Origin: Tretioscincus oriximinensis
Taxonomy: Eukaryota; Chordata; Lepidosauria; Squamata; Gymnophthalmidae
Direction: 5' to 3'
Length of the DNA: 64,000 nt
Assembly (NCBI GenBank): GCA_022410635.1
Contig: JAJVDF010000029.1
Span: 3,104,107-3,168,106, forward strand
Shown piece after piece: positions 51,401 through 54,252 of the stretch. The notes beneath the pieces are model-generated. The model was not told the DNA's origin. It was given only the letters and a program-made list of their open reading frames with translations, and did not search any database. Position 1 is the stretch's first letter. Each line of letters starts with the position of its first letter. A program made the position numbers and the translations under genes.

Positions 51401-53108
51401 GTAATGCATTTGCCAGACGCTACAGAAAACTTGACAAAATCTTGCGTTTGCTCACAACTGAAATGAGCAGAGTAGTTTAACCCTTGGTTTAACCCATTGC
51501 AACACATTTTGCAATTTTGCAGAACTTAGCACTTTGGTTAAAAAGAACAACATAATGAAAGATTTTTAGGAAGCAAAACAACTTCTTAAGATTCTAATGC
51601 AACCGTTAAATTTTGCTTCCAGAATGTCTGACAACCTTTTTAGAGGTTCCTTGGCCACTTCTGAATACTGACATTAAAAACACAATTAGGAGAAGTCATT
51701 CCGTAACTGGCTTTCAAAGCAAGCCTGGAAAAGTAAGAACCTGATTGCTAGACCAAAACTATGAGGAAAAGGATTGAAAGAGCCTCTGAATAAAGATTTC
51801 AAACGAGTAGCATTTTGCATTTAGGAAGCTAGACTACAGCAATGATGCTGCTTTTCCTCCACGTCCAGGAACCAATACTGTATACTGTACAAATAAGTCC
51901 AATTATTTTTATCAGCAGTATTTTAGTCTGCAGAAACACCTGGCATATCTGTTGGAACCCATGCTGGAAAATGAATCCTAGATGCTTTCTAAAGATATGT
52001 GTACAAACAGACACTGCTAGGCTTGTCTGACTATGCTTCTTGCCATTATTGTCTGCAGGTTACTAAGAAGATGAAAGAATGAAATGAATCCCAAAAAAGT
52101 GAGTCAAGAAACCACAGATTATAGTTTCTCATATTTCAGGGTACCAAGACACATTACATACTTAGCTCAATATAATCCACTATTACTCTATCAGCACAAA
52201 AGCATCAAAAGTCACAGTGGTATTAGAATAGTGAATGAATTTCTATTACTAGTACAGGCAGATGTTTCATTTTCCTCTCCGTGTAGAAAGTAAGATCTCT
52301 TGGTCCCTAACTCTTCCTTGTTCAAAATAAAAGCTTACCGGATCTTGTGAAGAAGCAAGTTTAGAATACAAAAGCACATGCTACTAATTTTTTTTCTGTT
52401 AGTCTTTTTCTGTTAGTTTTTAACCAATATATGTGTCTGTGTGTGTGTGTGTGTGCATGTGTGTGAACTTTCTTGTCTTATGATCAAAAATATTTCTATT
52501 TTTCTTCCACAGGGAGAGCACTAATGATATCGCCTATGACATACAATATACTGGCCACTACATTAATTACTTTTAACTTCCCACACAGATGGCCCGTCAG
52601 TCCGAGAAGACATCTGGTCTGGCTTCAACTCAGAAAGGTGCAGTGTAGTAGCAAAGCAGTAATAAAAGCATAGAGAGAAGCATGTATTTAAAAACACCCT
52701 TACCTTGAATTGCACCTTTCCCGTTCTGCAGTTGTTGTTATTACAGTTTCTCTCACAACTGGCACGGCAAGGGTCCCTCCTAGGCAGTCCTTCTCCCTCT
52801 GGATTGGCCTCTCCTTGCCAGTTGGACAGAGTTATCTTTTTGATGGATCGGGACAGTGAATTGCGGTTAACGCAGTCTTCGTTAGTGACCCCTTCTTCCA
52901 CGGGGCTGGGGCTGTCTTCAGAAACAGGTGTGAGAGAAGCCTGGTCCAAATACAGAGCGACATTATTGTTGAGGTTTTTATGCAGGGCACAGTTGTCCAG
53001 AGCTGCCGCGGCAACATTCTCGTCTGGGAAGTCCAAGGAGCATTTGGGGAGTGAAAGCTTTGTGCTGATGGTGAACGGCTGGACCTTCTTTGCTCTGTTG
53101 CTAGACAT
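410..53108 (-). CDS. Spectrin-repeat and beta-spectrin-type PH domain protein, whole visible gene (28 coding exons, 3' end missing)
   Basis: Twenty-eight exons were joined by hand. Each has GT/AG borders and every junction keeps one frame, giving about 2,028 codons from the ATG at 53,108 to 410. Layout of the predicted protein: residues 1-244 polar and disordered; about 245-637 spectrin-type helical repeats; 637-738 linker; 739-1210 further repeats; 1211-1913 disordered, mostly one large exon; 1914-2028 a PH domain of the beta-spectrin type. Beta-spectrin PH domains bind phosphoinositides, and spectrin repeats act as spacers and docking sites, so a membrane or cytoskeletal scaffold is inferred. 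No calponin-homology actin-binding domain is seen, which sets it apart from classical beta-spectrins. I do not recognise a named orthologue. The stop codon lies left of the window. Confidence 0.9.
847..938 (-). CDS. Exon 27: PH domain, residues 1970-2000
   Basis: Acceptor CAACAG, donor TTACA/GTGAGT, 92 bases. The product has LPLNLCGAVC, then EYTKKNNCFTLQ, the pattern LPL-L-GA-C-----YTKK---F-L of beta-spectrin PH domains. Two bases pass to exon 28, forming Gln. Confidence 0.94.
939..2641. other. Intron between PH exons 26 and 27
   Basis: AT-rich. A small AAAC-rich tail (1,548-1,577) might end an old element, and a small inverted repeat AAGGCAATGTAGCAATGCCTT lies near 2,341. Otherwise nothing recognised. 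Confidence 0.6.
2642..2728 (-). CDS. Exon 26: PH domain, residues 1941-1969
   Basis: Acceptor TTCCAG, donor AAG/GTAATA, 87 bases, phase 0. It encodes ANCRSWNTFHTVLMRQTLCF followed by YQDKKDTLK. The RSW-----VL----L-FY-D-K pattern is the beta2-beta3 core of a spectrin-type PH domain. Confidence 0.94.
3340..4045 (+). mobile_element. L1-like LINE 3' end, broken
   Basis: Two adjoining frames (3,363-3,620 and 3,632-3,919) encode ADYFHVYWQCQEAQNYWLKI and GWKDISKRPVNEWQKYFIQK, resembling the Cys/His-Trp and final helical part of L1 ORF2 proteins. A stop separates them. A short A-rich run ends the element about 20 bases from the donor of exon 25. The 5' limit is not clear. Confidence 0.75.
4065..4145 (-). 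CDS. Exon 25: PH domain start, residues 1914-1940
   Basis: Acceptor TTTCAG, donor AAAG/GTATTG, 81 bases, phase 0. It encodes MMEGTLERKYLLQAGGRK, matching the first strand of beta-spectrin PH domains, which begin MEG-L-RK. The donor lies about 20 bases from the A-rich end of an L1-like insertion. Confidence 0.94.
4787..4845. repeat. C/T-rich low-complexity tract
   Basis: Nearly pure CCTCC and CTCTC units. On the gene strand it is a purine run in the intron after exon 24. Confidence 0.95.
5001..6701 (-). CDS. Exon 24: 1.7-kb exon encoding a disordered region, residues 1347-1913
   Basis: Acceptor CCCATAG, donor CCAAG/GTCAGA, 1,701 bases, 567 codons with no stop, by far the largest exon. The product is rich in Ser, Lys and Pro without repeats or membrane segments. 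An acidic helix, EEEEELQAIWNNVVKNNKK, stands out near 5,330-5,390 and may bind a partner (inference). Without the donor at 5,000 the frame would stop a few codons later. The long open frame in AT-rich DNA is itself good evidence for coding. Confidence 0.95.
6702..9060. other. Intron after exon 23, left part
   Basis: Apart from the hairpin at 8,020, no exon or repeat family recognised. Confidence 0.55.
8020..8053. repeat. Perfect hairpin, 13-base arms
   Basis: ATATAAAACACCT, loop AAATAGAA, then AGGTGTTTTATAT. Confidence 0.93.
9070..9122. repeat. Hairpin, mariner-like end-to-end relic
   Basis: Left arm ATACACTGTTCAAAACAATT and its complement (right arm ends 9,122) are 22 bases long with two mismatches and a 9-base loop. 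The text TACTGCTCAAAACAATTAA resembles mariner-type inverted ends. Confidence 0.75.
9670..10240 (-). mobile_element. CR1-like LINE fragment, endonuclease piece joined to 3' UTR
   Basis: On the minus strand the frame at 10,227-9,990 encodes EPTRDEGNLDLVLCNKQDLI and then IGNSDHNTITFNL, the C-terminal motif of CR1-group endonucleases with SDH. The region 9,676-9,780 resembles a CR1 3' UTR in reverse (CAGAATTAGAGTCAGAAGGG, then CTTCCAATGAA). The reverse transcriptase that should lie between is missing. Confidence 0.75.
10862..11269 (-). CDS. Exon 23: low-complexity region with a conserved-looking motif, residues 1211-1346
   Basis: Acceptor TTCCAG, donor AAG/GTAAAT, 408 bases, 136 codons in phase 0. 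Mostly polar and disordered, but it includes the compact hydrophobic/basic motif GGTVNLILNIGKKGEK at about 10,915-10,965. I cannot assign a function to that motif. Confidence 0.9.
11958..12050. repeat. Fold-back family, two partial units head to head
   Basis: ATCTGAAGATGTAGGTTTGT in one orientation is followed at 12,001 by TTTCAGAGAAATAGCTGTGT in the other, so two truncated units meet in inverted order. Confidence 0.7.
12060..13651. other. Intron between exons 22 and 23
   Basis: Holds the 12,548 hairpin. The rest shows no recognisable exon or repeat. Confidence 0.55.
12548..12580. repeat. Perfect hairpin, 14-base arms
   Basis: CAGTTAGATCTGTA, loop AATTG, then TACAGATCTAACTG. Confidence 0.95.
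13652..13774 (-). CDS. Exon 22: last helical segment, residues 1170-1210
   Basis: Acceptor TGTTAG, donor CAA/GTTAGT, 123 bases, phase 0. LKELMEELQSMLGWVMVHWR is strongly hydrophobic on one face and Trp-rich. The rest is basic and polar, marking the end of the repeats. Confidence 0.9.
14411..14588 (-). CDS. Exon 21: spectrin-type repeat, residues 1110-1169
   Basis: Acceptor TTCTAG, donor ACA/GTAAGT, 178 bases. The frame holds SQTQWEELENNMKTKFKEFE. One base at 14,455 is N, so one residue is unknown. Phase 0 at the end. Confidence 0.92.
14704..14921 (-). CDS. Exon 20: spectrin-type repeat, residues 1038-1110
   Basis: Acceptor CCATAG, donor TTAT/GTAAGT, 218 bases. It holds IHEILDTWKDLQKLVWKNAV with the conserved Trp of a repeat, then HLRQFFSNYLAI leading to the next one. 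Two bases pass to exon 21. Confidence 0.94.
15200..15303 (-). mobile_element. MIR-like or tRNA-SINE fragment, reversed
   Basis: TGATTTGCCCAAGATGAAT, GAAATTCAACCCCAGCCTGA and TGATCACTGTGCCACACTGA match the reversed head of MIR/tRNA-type SINEs. Confidence 0.65.
15340..15402 (+). mobile_element. LINE/SINE 3' tail fragment
   Basis: TTCAGGTATAGGGCGGGATA followed by an AAAT-like tail; only the last 60 bases of the family are present. Confidence 0.65.
15654..15955. mobile_element. Non-autonomous DNA transposon with perfect inverted ends and TA duplications (Tc1/mariner- or pogo-like)
   Basis: The left end CAGTGGTACCTCGGTTCTCG and the right end are perfect inverted repeats over 23 bases (15,654-15,676 and 15,933-15,955), and TA flanks both sides. 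The inside is GC-rich and holds three tandem copies of a 42-base unit with GCAAGGCGCGCC at 15,727, 15,769 and 15,811. No transposase frame. The TA target fits the Tc1/mariner/pogo superfamily; assignment beyond that is inference. Confidence 0.88.
15958..16858 (+). mobile_element. LINE 3' end, CR1-superfamily (L2/L3-like), with open reverse-transcriptase C-terminus
   Basis: The frame reads LNPDKTEV, then SKLDYCNALYMGLTLKTVRK, LQLVQNAAARLLTGTGGRTH and ITPVLKELHWLPICYRAQFK, hallmarks of the C-terminal part of the reverse transcriptase of this LINE group. The frame stays open for about 250 codons to a stop at 16,724. A 3' UTR follows, ending GGTATAGGGCGGTATAAAAA and an (AAAT)n-like tail. The copy is 5'-truncated, and the element at 15,654-15,955 sits directly at its 5' side. 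Few mutations suggest it is fairly young. Confidence 0.92.
17060..17215 (-). CDS. Exon 19: spectrin-type repeat, residues 986-1037
   Basis: Acceptor TTTTAG, donor GAA/GTAAGT, 156 bases, phase 0. LAWITSEMKRIQDIAEALAQ opens it and is followed by a Lys/Glu-rich helix. The LINE and inverted-repeat element described below lie in the intron after it. Confidence 0.93.
17460..18125 (-). mobile_element. Probable antisense L1-like fragment with an inserted fold-back repeat
   Basis: AT-rich text such as AAATTGATCCAGTAGATATT and TTTATCCCTTTCTTTCATCA is of L1 character, and a fold-back repeat (17,752-17,877) sits inside. Similar wording recurs at 27,130-27,960. The family call is tentative. Confidence 0.4.
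17752..17877 (-). repeat. Fold-back family, single unit
   Basis: GAAATAGCCATGTTAGTCTA, GTCCAGCAAAGGAGCTAGTA and TTTCGTAGACACGCCTACTT match the left half of the 59,381 copy. Confidence 0.88.
18203..18427 (-). CDS. Exon 18: spectrin-type repeat, residues 911-985
   Basis: Acceptor TTTTAG, donor AGG/GTAAGA, 225 bases, 75 codons in phase 0. It encodes a long charged coil, for example ELQEAVQMLNDVMKEREKAS, with regular heptads. Confidence 0.94.
18428..19443. other. Intron between exons 17 and 18
   Basis: AT-rich, no exon and no recognised repeat. Confidence 0.6.
19444..19567 (-). CDS. Exon 17: spectrin-type repeat, residues 869-910
   Basis: Acceptor CCCTAG, donor GAG/GTGAGA, 124 bases. The product QRRALDLHDSLILTEFLQNM resembles the C-to-A seam of beta-spectrin repeats, where a stretch of this kind precedes the next helix A. 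Confidence 0.93.
19739..20100 (+). mobile_element. tRNA-derived SINE with pyrimidine tail, copy 1
   Basis: A-box-like ATGGCTCAGTCGCTAAGG, B-box-like GGGTTTCGAAGTCCT, a middle part GTAGCTCTAGCCAACCCAGC and AATTGCAAGAAATTGCAACT, and a 3' part CTTTGAGTCCCTTTGAATCG with AGAAAAGCGGAGTATAAGAA. It ends in a CTT/CTTCTG-rich tail of about 70 bases. The 3' part resembles Sauria-SINE tails. Confidence 0.88.
20394..20647 (-). CDS. Exon 16: spectrin-type repeat, residues 785-869
   Basis: Acceptor TTGTAG, donor AAAA/GTAAGT, 254 bases. It encodes VEELGEAERWLGTVIYLLSE (helix A with Trp), then a long charged helix with an AWDIKLQSMQEEMQ segment. It covers most of one repeat and carries two bases into exon 17. 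Confidence 0.94.
20813..20930 (+). repeat. Fold-back family, single unit
   Basis: CATCTGAAGAAGTAGATGTG, CCTTTGCTGGGCTTTCTAAG and CTAACACGACTATTTATC give the unit in the opposite orientation to the 17,752 copy. Confidence 0.85.
21505..21642 (-). CDS. Exon 15: spectrin-type repeat, residues 739-784
   Basis: Acceptor CTTAG, donor ACA/GTGAGT, 138 bases, phase 0. The frame holds ALEEIEDLWTKLKRRHQENG, a helix C with the conserved Trp, opening the second repeat block. Confidence 0.92.
21643..23882. other. Intron between exons 14 and 15
   Basis: Near 22,160 two short palindromic units, AAATCCAGATTTA and TAAATCCGGATTTA, stand side by side, followed by GGATGAGGCC, which looks like the end of a small DNA transposon. 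The rest is unrecognised. Confidence 0.5.
23883..23961 (-). CDS. Exon 14: linker to next repeat, residues 712-738
   Basis: Acceptor CTGCAG, donor CCAG/GTTGTT (weaker than its neighbours), 79 bases. Only the frame set by exon 13 avoids a stop. The product is basic and His/Ser-rich, ending SHSQDFCQ. Confidence 0.7.
24480..25200 (+). mobile_element. Degenerate LINE, same family as 15,958-16,858
   Basis: The sequence follows the same order as the younger copy: a TATTATAATGTGCTCTATGT segment, ACTGAGCCCAATTCAAGG, CTTCTCCCATGT, GCCTTCTCTGTGGTGGCC and GTGGAACAGCCTCCCTCTAG, with frameshifts and stops, then an A/T tail. It is an older, inactive copy. Confidence 0.85.
25368..25468 (-). CDS. Exon 13: linker, residues 679-712
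   Basis: Acceptor TTAAG, donor GGAG/GTATTG, 101 bases. It begins VQKNILGNMAEQLEVQEG and turns Gly/Ala-rich. Low sequence character, but both phases fit its neighbours. Confidence 0.72.
25469..26635. other. Intron between exons 12 and 13
   Basis: No exon or clear repeat seen. Short frames here have no coding character. Confidence 0.55.
26636..26759 (-). CDS. Exon 12: linker, residues 637-678
   Basis: Acceptor TATCAG, donor GAG/GTAACT, 124 bases. One base completes an Arg codon from exon 11. The product is rich in Thr, Ser and Pro with no helical repeat pattern, so it is read as a flexible linker between the two repeat blocks. Confidence 0.82.
27130..27960 (-). mobile_element. Probable antisense L1-like fragment
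   Basis: TTTTCCATTTTCTTGCTACA and TTGCCTTCGCTGCATATAGC resemble antisense L1 text and parallel the 17,460-18,125 stretch. It includes a short CA repeat at 27,541. No open frame of note. Confidence 0.35.
28431..28552 (+). repeat. Fold-back family, single unit
   Basis: ATCTGAAGAAGTAGACCTGT, TCTCAAAGTGCTGCTAGCTC and TAACACGGCTATTTCCCTGA match the same unit. Confidence 0.87.
29159..29274 (-). CDS. Exon 11: spectrin-type repeat, residues 599-637
   Basis: Acceptor CTCTAG, donor AAG/GTGTGT, 116 bases. It encodes SLKYQDVKDRWTQLQQLS, a helix C pattern with the conserved Trp, closing the third repeat. Two bases are carried to exon 12. Confidence 0.92.
29959..30045 (-). CDS. Exon 10: spectrin-type repeat, residues 570-598
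   Basis: Acceptor TTGTAG before ATGAAG, donor ATG/GTAAGT, 87 bases, phase 0. The product carries a Lys/Glu/Pro stretch (EKQKEPEPKPDMD) between two helical parts, probably the A-B loop of the third repeat. Confidence 0.88.
30612..30726 (-). CDS. Exon 9: spectrin-type repeat, residues 531-569
   Basis: Acceptor TCCCAG, donor AAAG/GTAACT, 115 bases. With exon 8 it restores KMWLRLQSTLKQHHETLQLA, a helix C with the conserved Trp, followed by FLQQADMVLRNIHTK, which opens the third repeat. Phases of exons 8 and 9 fit exactly. Confidence 0.93.
30810..31660 (+). repeat. Long interspersed repeat, copy 1 (interrupted)
   Basis: TTTAGTTAATGTGATT, GTTGTTATACATGATG and TAATGGCATTAACACATACT recur in the same order at 45,500-45,860. 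Here the two halves are separated by inserted sequence, including the element at 31,032-31,204. Family not recognised. Confidence 0.65.
31032..31204. mobile_element. Inverted-repeat element with GGCCCCATCC ends
   Basis: GGCCCCATCCCCATG at the left and CTCTGTGTGGATAGGGCC at the right are related to the 44,000 element, while the inside is unlike it. It splits a longer repeat (30,810-31,660). Confidence 0.7.
32158..32276 (-). CDS. Exon 8: spectrin-type repeat, residues 492-531
   Basis: Acceptor CCCCAG, donor AAAT/GTGAGC, 119 bases, ending with two bases of a Met codon. The product EEQRFQALHEEVNSLAHKLE is a clean amphipathic helix, continuing the second repeat. Confidence 0.92.
32950..32978. repeat. 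Perfect hairpin, 13-base arms
   Basis: TCTCTGAGATAAC, loop TTT, then GTTATCTCAGAGA. Confidence 0.95.
33315..33442 (+). repeat. Fold-back family, single unit
   Basis: GCATCTGAAAAAGTTGACTT, CAGCCCCTTTGCTAGAATTT and TTAACATGGCTATTTCTTTG; more diverged than the others. Confidence 0.8.
34310..34393 (-). CDS. Exon 7: spectrin-type repeat, residues 464-491
   Basis: A short 84-base exon, phase 0, acceptor CTTCTAG, donor CAG/GTGACA. It encodes EDKPVLDALLQEKADKIQLT and a following charged helix, the A-B part of the repeat begun in exon 6. It is too short to stand out as a reading frame and was found through phase and splice signals. Confidence 0.88.
35040..35640 (-). mobile_element. Possible degenerate L1-like sequence
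   Basis: The minus strand has a short frame with YGKVGKFGELILQELKGQAW and KWTISAWFDCMIDLML, suggestive of the tail of an L1 ORF2, but broken by stops. Low confidence. Confidence 0.3.
35984..36214 (+). mobile_element. tRNA-derived SINE, near full length
   Basis: The head has a Pol III A-box-like GTGGTTAGAGTGCTG and a degenerate B-box (CAGTTTGATTACACACTC), then CAGCTGGGTGATGCTGAGCC and AGAACTCTCTCAGCCTTGCC, and the LINE-type tail TGAGACCTTCAGGTACAGGG with an A-rich end. Confidence 0.85.
36276..36461 (-). CDS. Exon 6: spectrin-type repeat, residues 402-463
   Basis: Acceptor CCACAG, donor AAG/GTATGC, 186 bases, phase 0. The frame holds LREQWQLLKQMAAHQSKAV, a helix C pattern with the conserved Trp, then FNWKAEQLETWIRQK, the start of the next repeat. 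Exons 5 and 6 together make about one repeat of 106 residues. Confidence 0.92.
36640..36771. mobile_element. hAT-like MITE relic
   Basis: CTCAAACTGTGGCTCTCCAG at the left is mirrored by CATCTGGAGGATTGCAGCTT and GAG at the right, with the known-looking core ACATGCTGGGAGATGTCATT. Ends of this type belong to hAT-derived MITEs; the assignment is from memory of such ends. Confidence 0.65.
36918..37072. mobile_element. Palindromic MITE, TTTCTGCAC ends
   Basis: TCTTTCTGCACTTGG at the left and CCGGTGCAGAAAGGGA at the right, with the core GGGGCCTGCCATTGTCTGCA and ATTGCAGGATATAATC. Confidence 0.75.
37105..37195 (-). mobile_element. Sauria-type SINE/BovB-like 3' tail, reversed
   Basis: On the minus strand it reads TTGTAAGCCGCCCTGGACAC, GGGGAAGGGCGGGGTAAAAA and (AAAT)n, typical of squamate SINE 3' tails that resemble BovB LINE ends. 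It stops about 12 bases from the donor of exon 5. Confidence 0.72.
37207..37338 (-). CDS. Exon 5: spectrin-type repeat, first half, residues 358-401
   Basis: Acceptor TTTCAG, donor CAG/GTACAT, 132 bases, phase 0 at both ends. The product begins AENWVQTKLRDLKDGG, a typical helix A of a spectrin repeat with its conserved Trp, and stays charged and helical through FENTMIKLNQ. Confidence 0.9.
38172..38333 (-). CDS. Exon 4: residues 304-357
   Basis: A strong pyrimidine tract ends CCCTAG before ATTGGC; the donor is CAG/GTAAAG. The 162 bases give 54 codons in phase 0, rich in Ser, Gly and Thr, ending in WGPLATQFNCDMVQ. The C-terminal part reads like the helix leading into the repeat begun in exon 5. 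Confidence 0.8.
38546..38920. mobile_element. GC-rich element with perfect 16-base inverted ends
   Basis: GGCTGCATCCACACAC (38,546-38,561) is repeated in inverted order at 38,905-38,920. The 375-base element is GC-rich in an AT-rich intron and has no coding frame of note. The ends resemble GGCCCCATCCACAC of the palindromic family, but the inside is different. Confidence 0.8.
38927..39095. mobile_element. Palindromic MITE, CTCTGCA ends
   Basis: CTCTGCACTGAATGTTGTTA at the left, AAGGCCCTCTGCAGAAAGG at the right, core TGTAGATAACAGGCCCCTGT and GGATATAATC. It starts six bases after the end of the 38,546-38,920 element. Confidence 0.7.
39692..39806. repeat. Fold-back repeat
   Basis: CTTTTAATCCTCCTTCAGTC continuing CTGGAGAATGAGCT is mirrored by AGCTCATTCTTCAGGACTGA with AAGAAGATTAAAAG. 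The arms are over 30 bases with few mismatches; the loop is about 40 bases. Confidence 0.8.
40078..40252. mobile_element. Fold-back MITE, copy 1
   Basis: GAGTTACCAGAAAA at the left and CTCTGATAACCCTA at the right, with TTTCAGCAGATATTGCAGG, CATTATAAGCTTCACCTACT and CATTAAAGATGCAGCACTCC. The same order occurs at 45,140. Confidence 0.72.
40740..41048 (+). mobile_element. CR1 LINE 3' end, second subfamily
   Basis: It begins GGCCTGTGGAAGTTACTTCC and ends CTCTTATGTTCTTATGTTCT, the tandem tail of another CR1 subfamily. Internal TACTGGACTACATAGGCTGT matches the 42,640 copy loosely. Confidence 0.85.
41592..41769 (-). CDS. Exon 3: start of the helical region, residues 244-303
   Basis: Acceptor CCTTAG, donor GTAAGTAT after a codon for Ile. 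The frame holds LGQDFQKMLSVNAVYGHKVI, typical of the loop-helix seam of a spectrin-type repeat. Length 178 bases; it takes one base to finish the split codon from exon 2 and ends in phase 0. Two alternative acceptors a few bases upstream run into stops. Confidence 0.8.
42600..42757 (+). mobile_element. CR1 LINE 3' end, short copy
   Basis: GACACAGAATGCTGGACTTG, GATCCAGTATGGCTCTTCTA and the tail ATGTTCTTATGTTCTTATAA match the second CR1 subfamily seen at 40,740-41,048. Confidence 0.85.
42818..42962 (-). mobile_element. tRNA-derived SINE fragment, reversed
   Basis: AGAGTTCTAAAGAACTATGA and GTGGAATCAAACCAGGAGAC are shared with the copy at 56,813; the copy is shorter and more diverged. Confidence 0.7.
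43565..43990 (+). mobile_element. CR1-like LINE fragment
   Basis: TCCAGTTCTGGGCAGCAGGT and GATCTGGAAACCATATCCTT with TTGAGGAGCAGTCAG resemble the region of CR1 just before the 3' UTR. The similarity fades rightwards, and a palindromic element starts at 44,000. Confidence 0.6.
44000..44180. mobile_element. Palindromic MITE with GGCCCTGTCC ends
   Basis: The ends GGCCCTGTCCCCACTGA and their complement are perfect over 17 bases. The centre carries CTGCCATAGTCTACAC and TGTAGATGGCAGGCTCCTAT, the core shared with copies at 36,918, 38,927, 55,061, 55,385, 59,640 and 63,641. No coding capacity. Confidence 0.88.
45140..45297. mobile_element. Fold-back MITE, copy 2
   Basis: GGGTTACCAGATAAAATGGC, TTTCAGCAGGTGCTGCCACC, ATTATAAGCTATGCCTGCTG, TTAAAGATGCAGAATTGCTG and TTTTATCCAATAATCCTG match copy 1. 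Confidence 0.72.
45500..45862 (+). repeat. Long interspersed repeat, copy 2
   Basis: TTTTAGTTAATGTGATTAGG, GTTGTTATACATGATATTGC and TTATTGGCATTACAACACAT match copy 1 without the central insert. No coding frame. Family not recognised. Confidence 0.65.
46445..46770 (-). CDS. Exon 2: disordered acidic/Ser-rich segment, residues 136-244
   Basis: The acceptor is a pyrimidine run ending CTGCTAG; the first codons read ILLNKDLETEEPTQ in phase 0, continuing exon 1. The 326-base exon ends CTCTG at a weaker donor GTACTGAG, leaving two bases that join exon 3 as a Trp codon. Without splicing here the frame meets a stop after LLWY, which supports this border. One base is N at about 46,670. No domain is recognised. 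Confidence 0.75.
47150..47238 (-). mobile_element. MIR-like fragment, reversed
   Basis: CCAAGACCACCCAGTAAGAA followed by a degenerate B-box region and TATTCTAACCAATAGG resembles old MIR copies. Low identity. Confidence 0.5.
47500..48425 (-). mobile_element. CR1/L3-like LINE 3' region, antisense, split by a younger insert
   Basis: ATTCCAAATGTGGCCTCACC, TTTCTCCAATTCCACAATAT and the last part TAAAAAGCATAGGTCCCAGT are typical of an amniote CR1 3' region read in reverse. The match stops near 48,150 and resumes at about 48,317; the bases between are another LINE's 3' tail with an ATTA repeat. Confidence 0.75.
48165..48316 (+). mobile_element. LINE 3' tail insertion with (ATTA)n
   Basis: The stretch reads GCCCTGAGACATTTGGGTAT and AGGATGGGGTATTAATTAAT, the 3' tail of the L2/L3-like family seen at 16,858, ending in about eight ATTA units. 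It interrupts the CR1-like sequence around it. Confidence 0.75.
48444..48757 (+). mobile_element. tRNA-derived SINE with pyrimidine tail, copy 2
   Basis: Same order as copy 1: GGCACGGATAGCTCAGTCAC, GGTTTTGAAGCCC, TGTAGCTCTAGCCAACCCAG, TGTAAGCCGCTTTGAGTCCC, then a short TTC tail. It lies directly after the split CR1-like LINE. Confidence 0.9.
49585..49688 (+). mobile_element. LINE 3' tail, L2/L3-like
   Basis: CCGCCCCGAGACCTTTGGGT and ATAGGGCAGAATATAAATG followed by (AAAT)n. Only the terminal 100 or so bases are present. Confidence 0.8.
50030..50098 (+). mobile_element. LINE 3' tail, L2/L3-like
   Basis: GCCACCCTGAGACCTTCAGA, TATAGGGCAGTATAGAAATG and (AAAT)n mark the same tail as at 49,585-49,688, about 400 bases away. 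Confidence 0.8.
50100..52430. other. Intron between exons 1 and 2, right part
   Basis: No exon or repeat family recognised; a few short frames on both strands look random. Confidence 0.5.
52432..52465. repeat. (GT)n microsatellite
   Basis: About 14 GT units with one interruption, in the intron after exon 1, about 240 bases from its donor. Confidence 0.95.
52704..53108 (-). CDS. Exon 1 (coding): N-terminal disordered region, residues 1-135
   Basis: The ATG at 53,108-53,106 has a G at -3 and opens MSSNRAKKVQPF. An earlier in-frame ATG at 53,132 would be lost if the possible acceptor CCAG before 53,122 is used, so the downstream one was chosen. The exon is 405 bases (135 codons, phase 0) and ends CAAG at a GTAAGG donor. 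The product is polar, rich in Ser, Asn and Pro, with a Cys/Asn cluster near its end (CERNCNNNNC). No known domain is visible. Its place just left of the CpG region fits a first coding exon. Confidence 0.85.
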
Positions 53109-53397
53109 CTCTCTCCCTCCGCCTGGTATCAAACAAAAGTCTTTTATTTGCGAGCAGCAGGCTTAAGAACGCGTGACCAAGTCAGAACTTCAGAAATCCC
53201 GTTGCCTCTTTCTGCCCCACGAAAGAGTCCCAAAGATCAGGGCCCTGCCCATCTCAGGAGTCCAGGAATCTGCCCACCTTTTTCTTCCTCAGGAGTCCTC
53301 ACCTGAAAACTTTTTGAAAAGTTAGGCGTGCAGTCAGGGGTGTCCCTCAGTATCCTTGGTTTCCAGGCAGGGGAAATCAGGTCCCTGCCACCGTTAA

Positions 53398-54252
53398 NNN
53401 NNNNNNNNNNNNNNNNNNNNNNNNNNNNNNNNNNNNNNNNNNNNNNNNNNNNNNNNNNNNNNNNNNNNNNNNNNNNNNNNNNNNNNNNNNNNNNNNNNNN
53501 NNNNNNNNNNNNNNNNNNNNNNNNNNNNNNNNNNNNNNNNNNNNNNNNNNNNNNNNNNNNNNNNNNNNNNNNNNNNNNNNNNNNNNNNNNNNNNNNNNNN
53601 NNNNNNNNNNNNNNNNNNNNNNNNNNNNNNNNNNNNNNNNNNNNNNNNNNNNNNNNNNNNNNNNNNNNNNNNNNNNNNNNNNNNNNNNNNNNNNNNNNNN
53701 NNNNNNNNNNNNNNNNNNNNNNNNNNNNNNNNNNNNNNNNNNNNNNNNNNNNNNNNNNNNNNNNNNNNNNNNNNNNNNNNNNNNNNNNNNNNNNNNNNNN
53801 NNNNNNNNNNNNNNNNNNNNNNNNNNNNNNNNNNNNNNNNNNNNNNNNNNNNNNNNNNNNNNNNNNNNNNNNNNNNNNNNNNNNNNNNNNNNNNNNNNNN
53901 NNNNNNNNNNNNNNNNNNNNNNNNNNNNNNNNNNNNNNNNNNNNNNNNNNNNNNNNNNNNNNNNNNNNNNNNNNNNNNNNNNNNNNNNNNNNNNNNNNNN
54001 NNNNNNNNNNNNNNNNNNNNNNNNNNNNNNNNNNNNNNNNNNNNNNNNNNNNNNNNNNNNNNNNNNNNNNNNNNNNNNNNNNNNNNNNNNNNNNNNNNNN
54101 NNNNNNNNNNNNNNNNNNNNNNNNNNNNNNNNNNNNNNNNNNNNNNNNNNNNNNNNNNNNNNNNNNNNNNNNNNNNNNNNNNNNNNNNNNNNNNNNNNNN
54201 NNNNNNNNNNNNNNNNNNNNNNNNNNNNNNNNNNNNNNNNNNNNNNNNNNNN
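53398..54252. other. Assembly gap (855 N)
   Basis: A run of N lies at the edge of the CpG-rich region. GC-rich promoters are often lost in short-read assemblies, so the missing piece probably holds promoter or 5' UTR sequence. Confidence 0.99.

Noticed and set aside
410..53108. Naming the gene as one of the known beta-spectrins (SPTB, SPTBN1, 2, 4 or 5)
   Set aside because: The CH domains are missing, there are too few repeats, and the long disordered exon before the PH domain does not fit those genes; no other name could be supported from the sequence.
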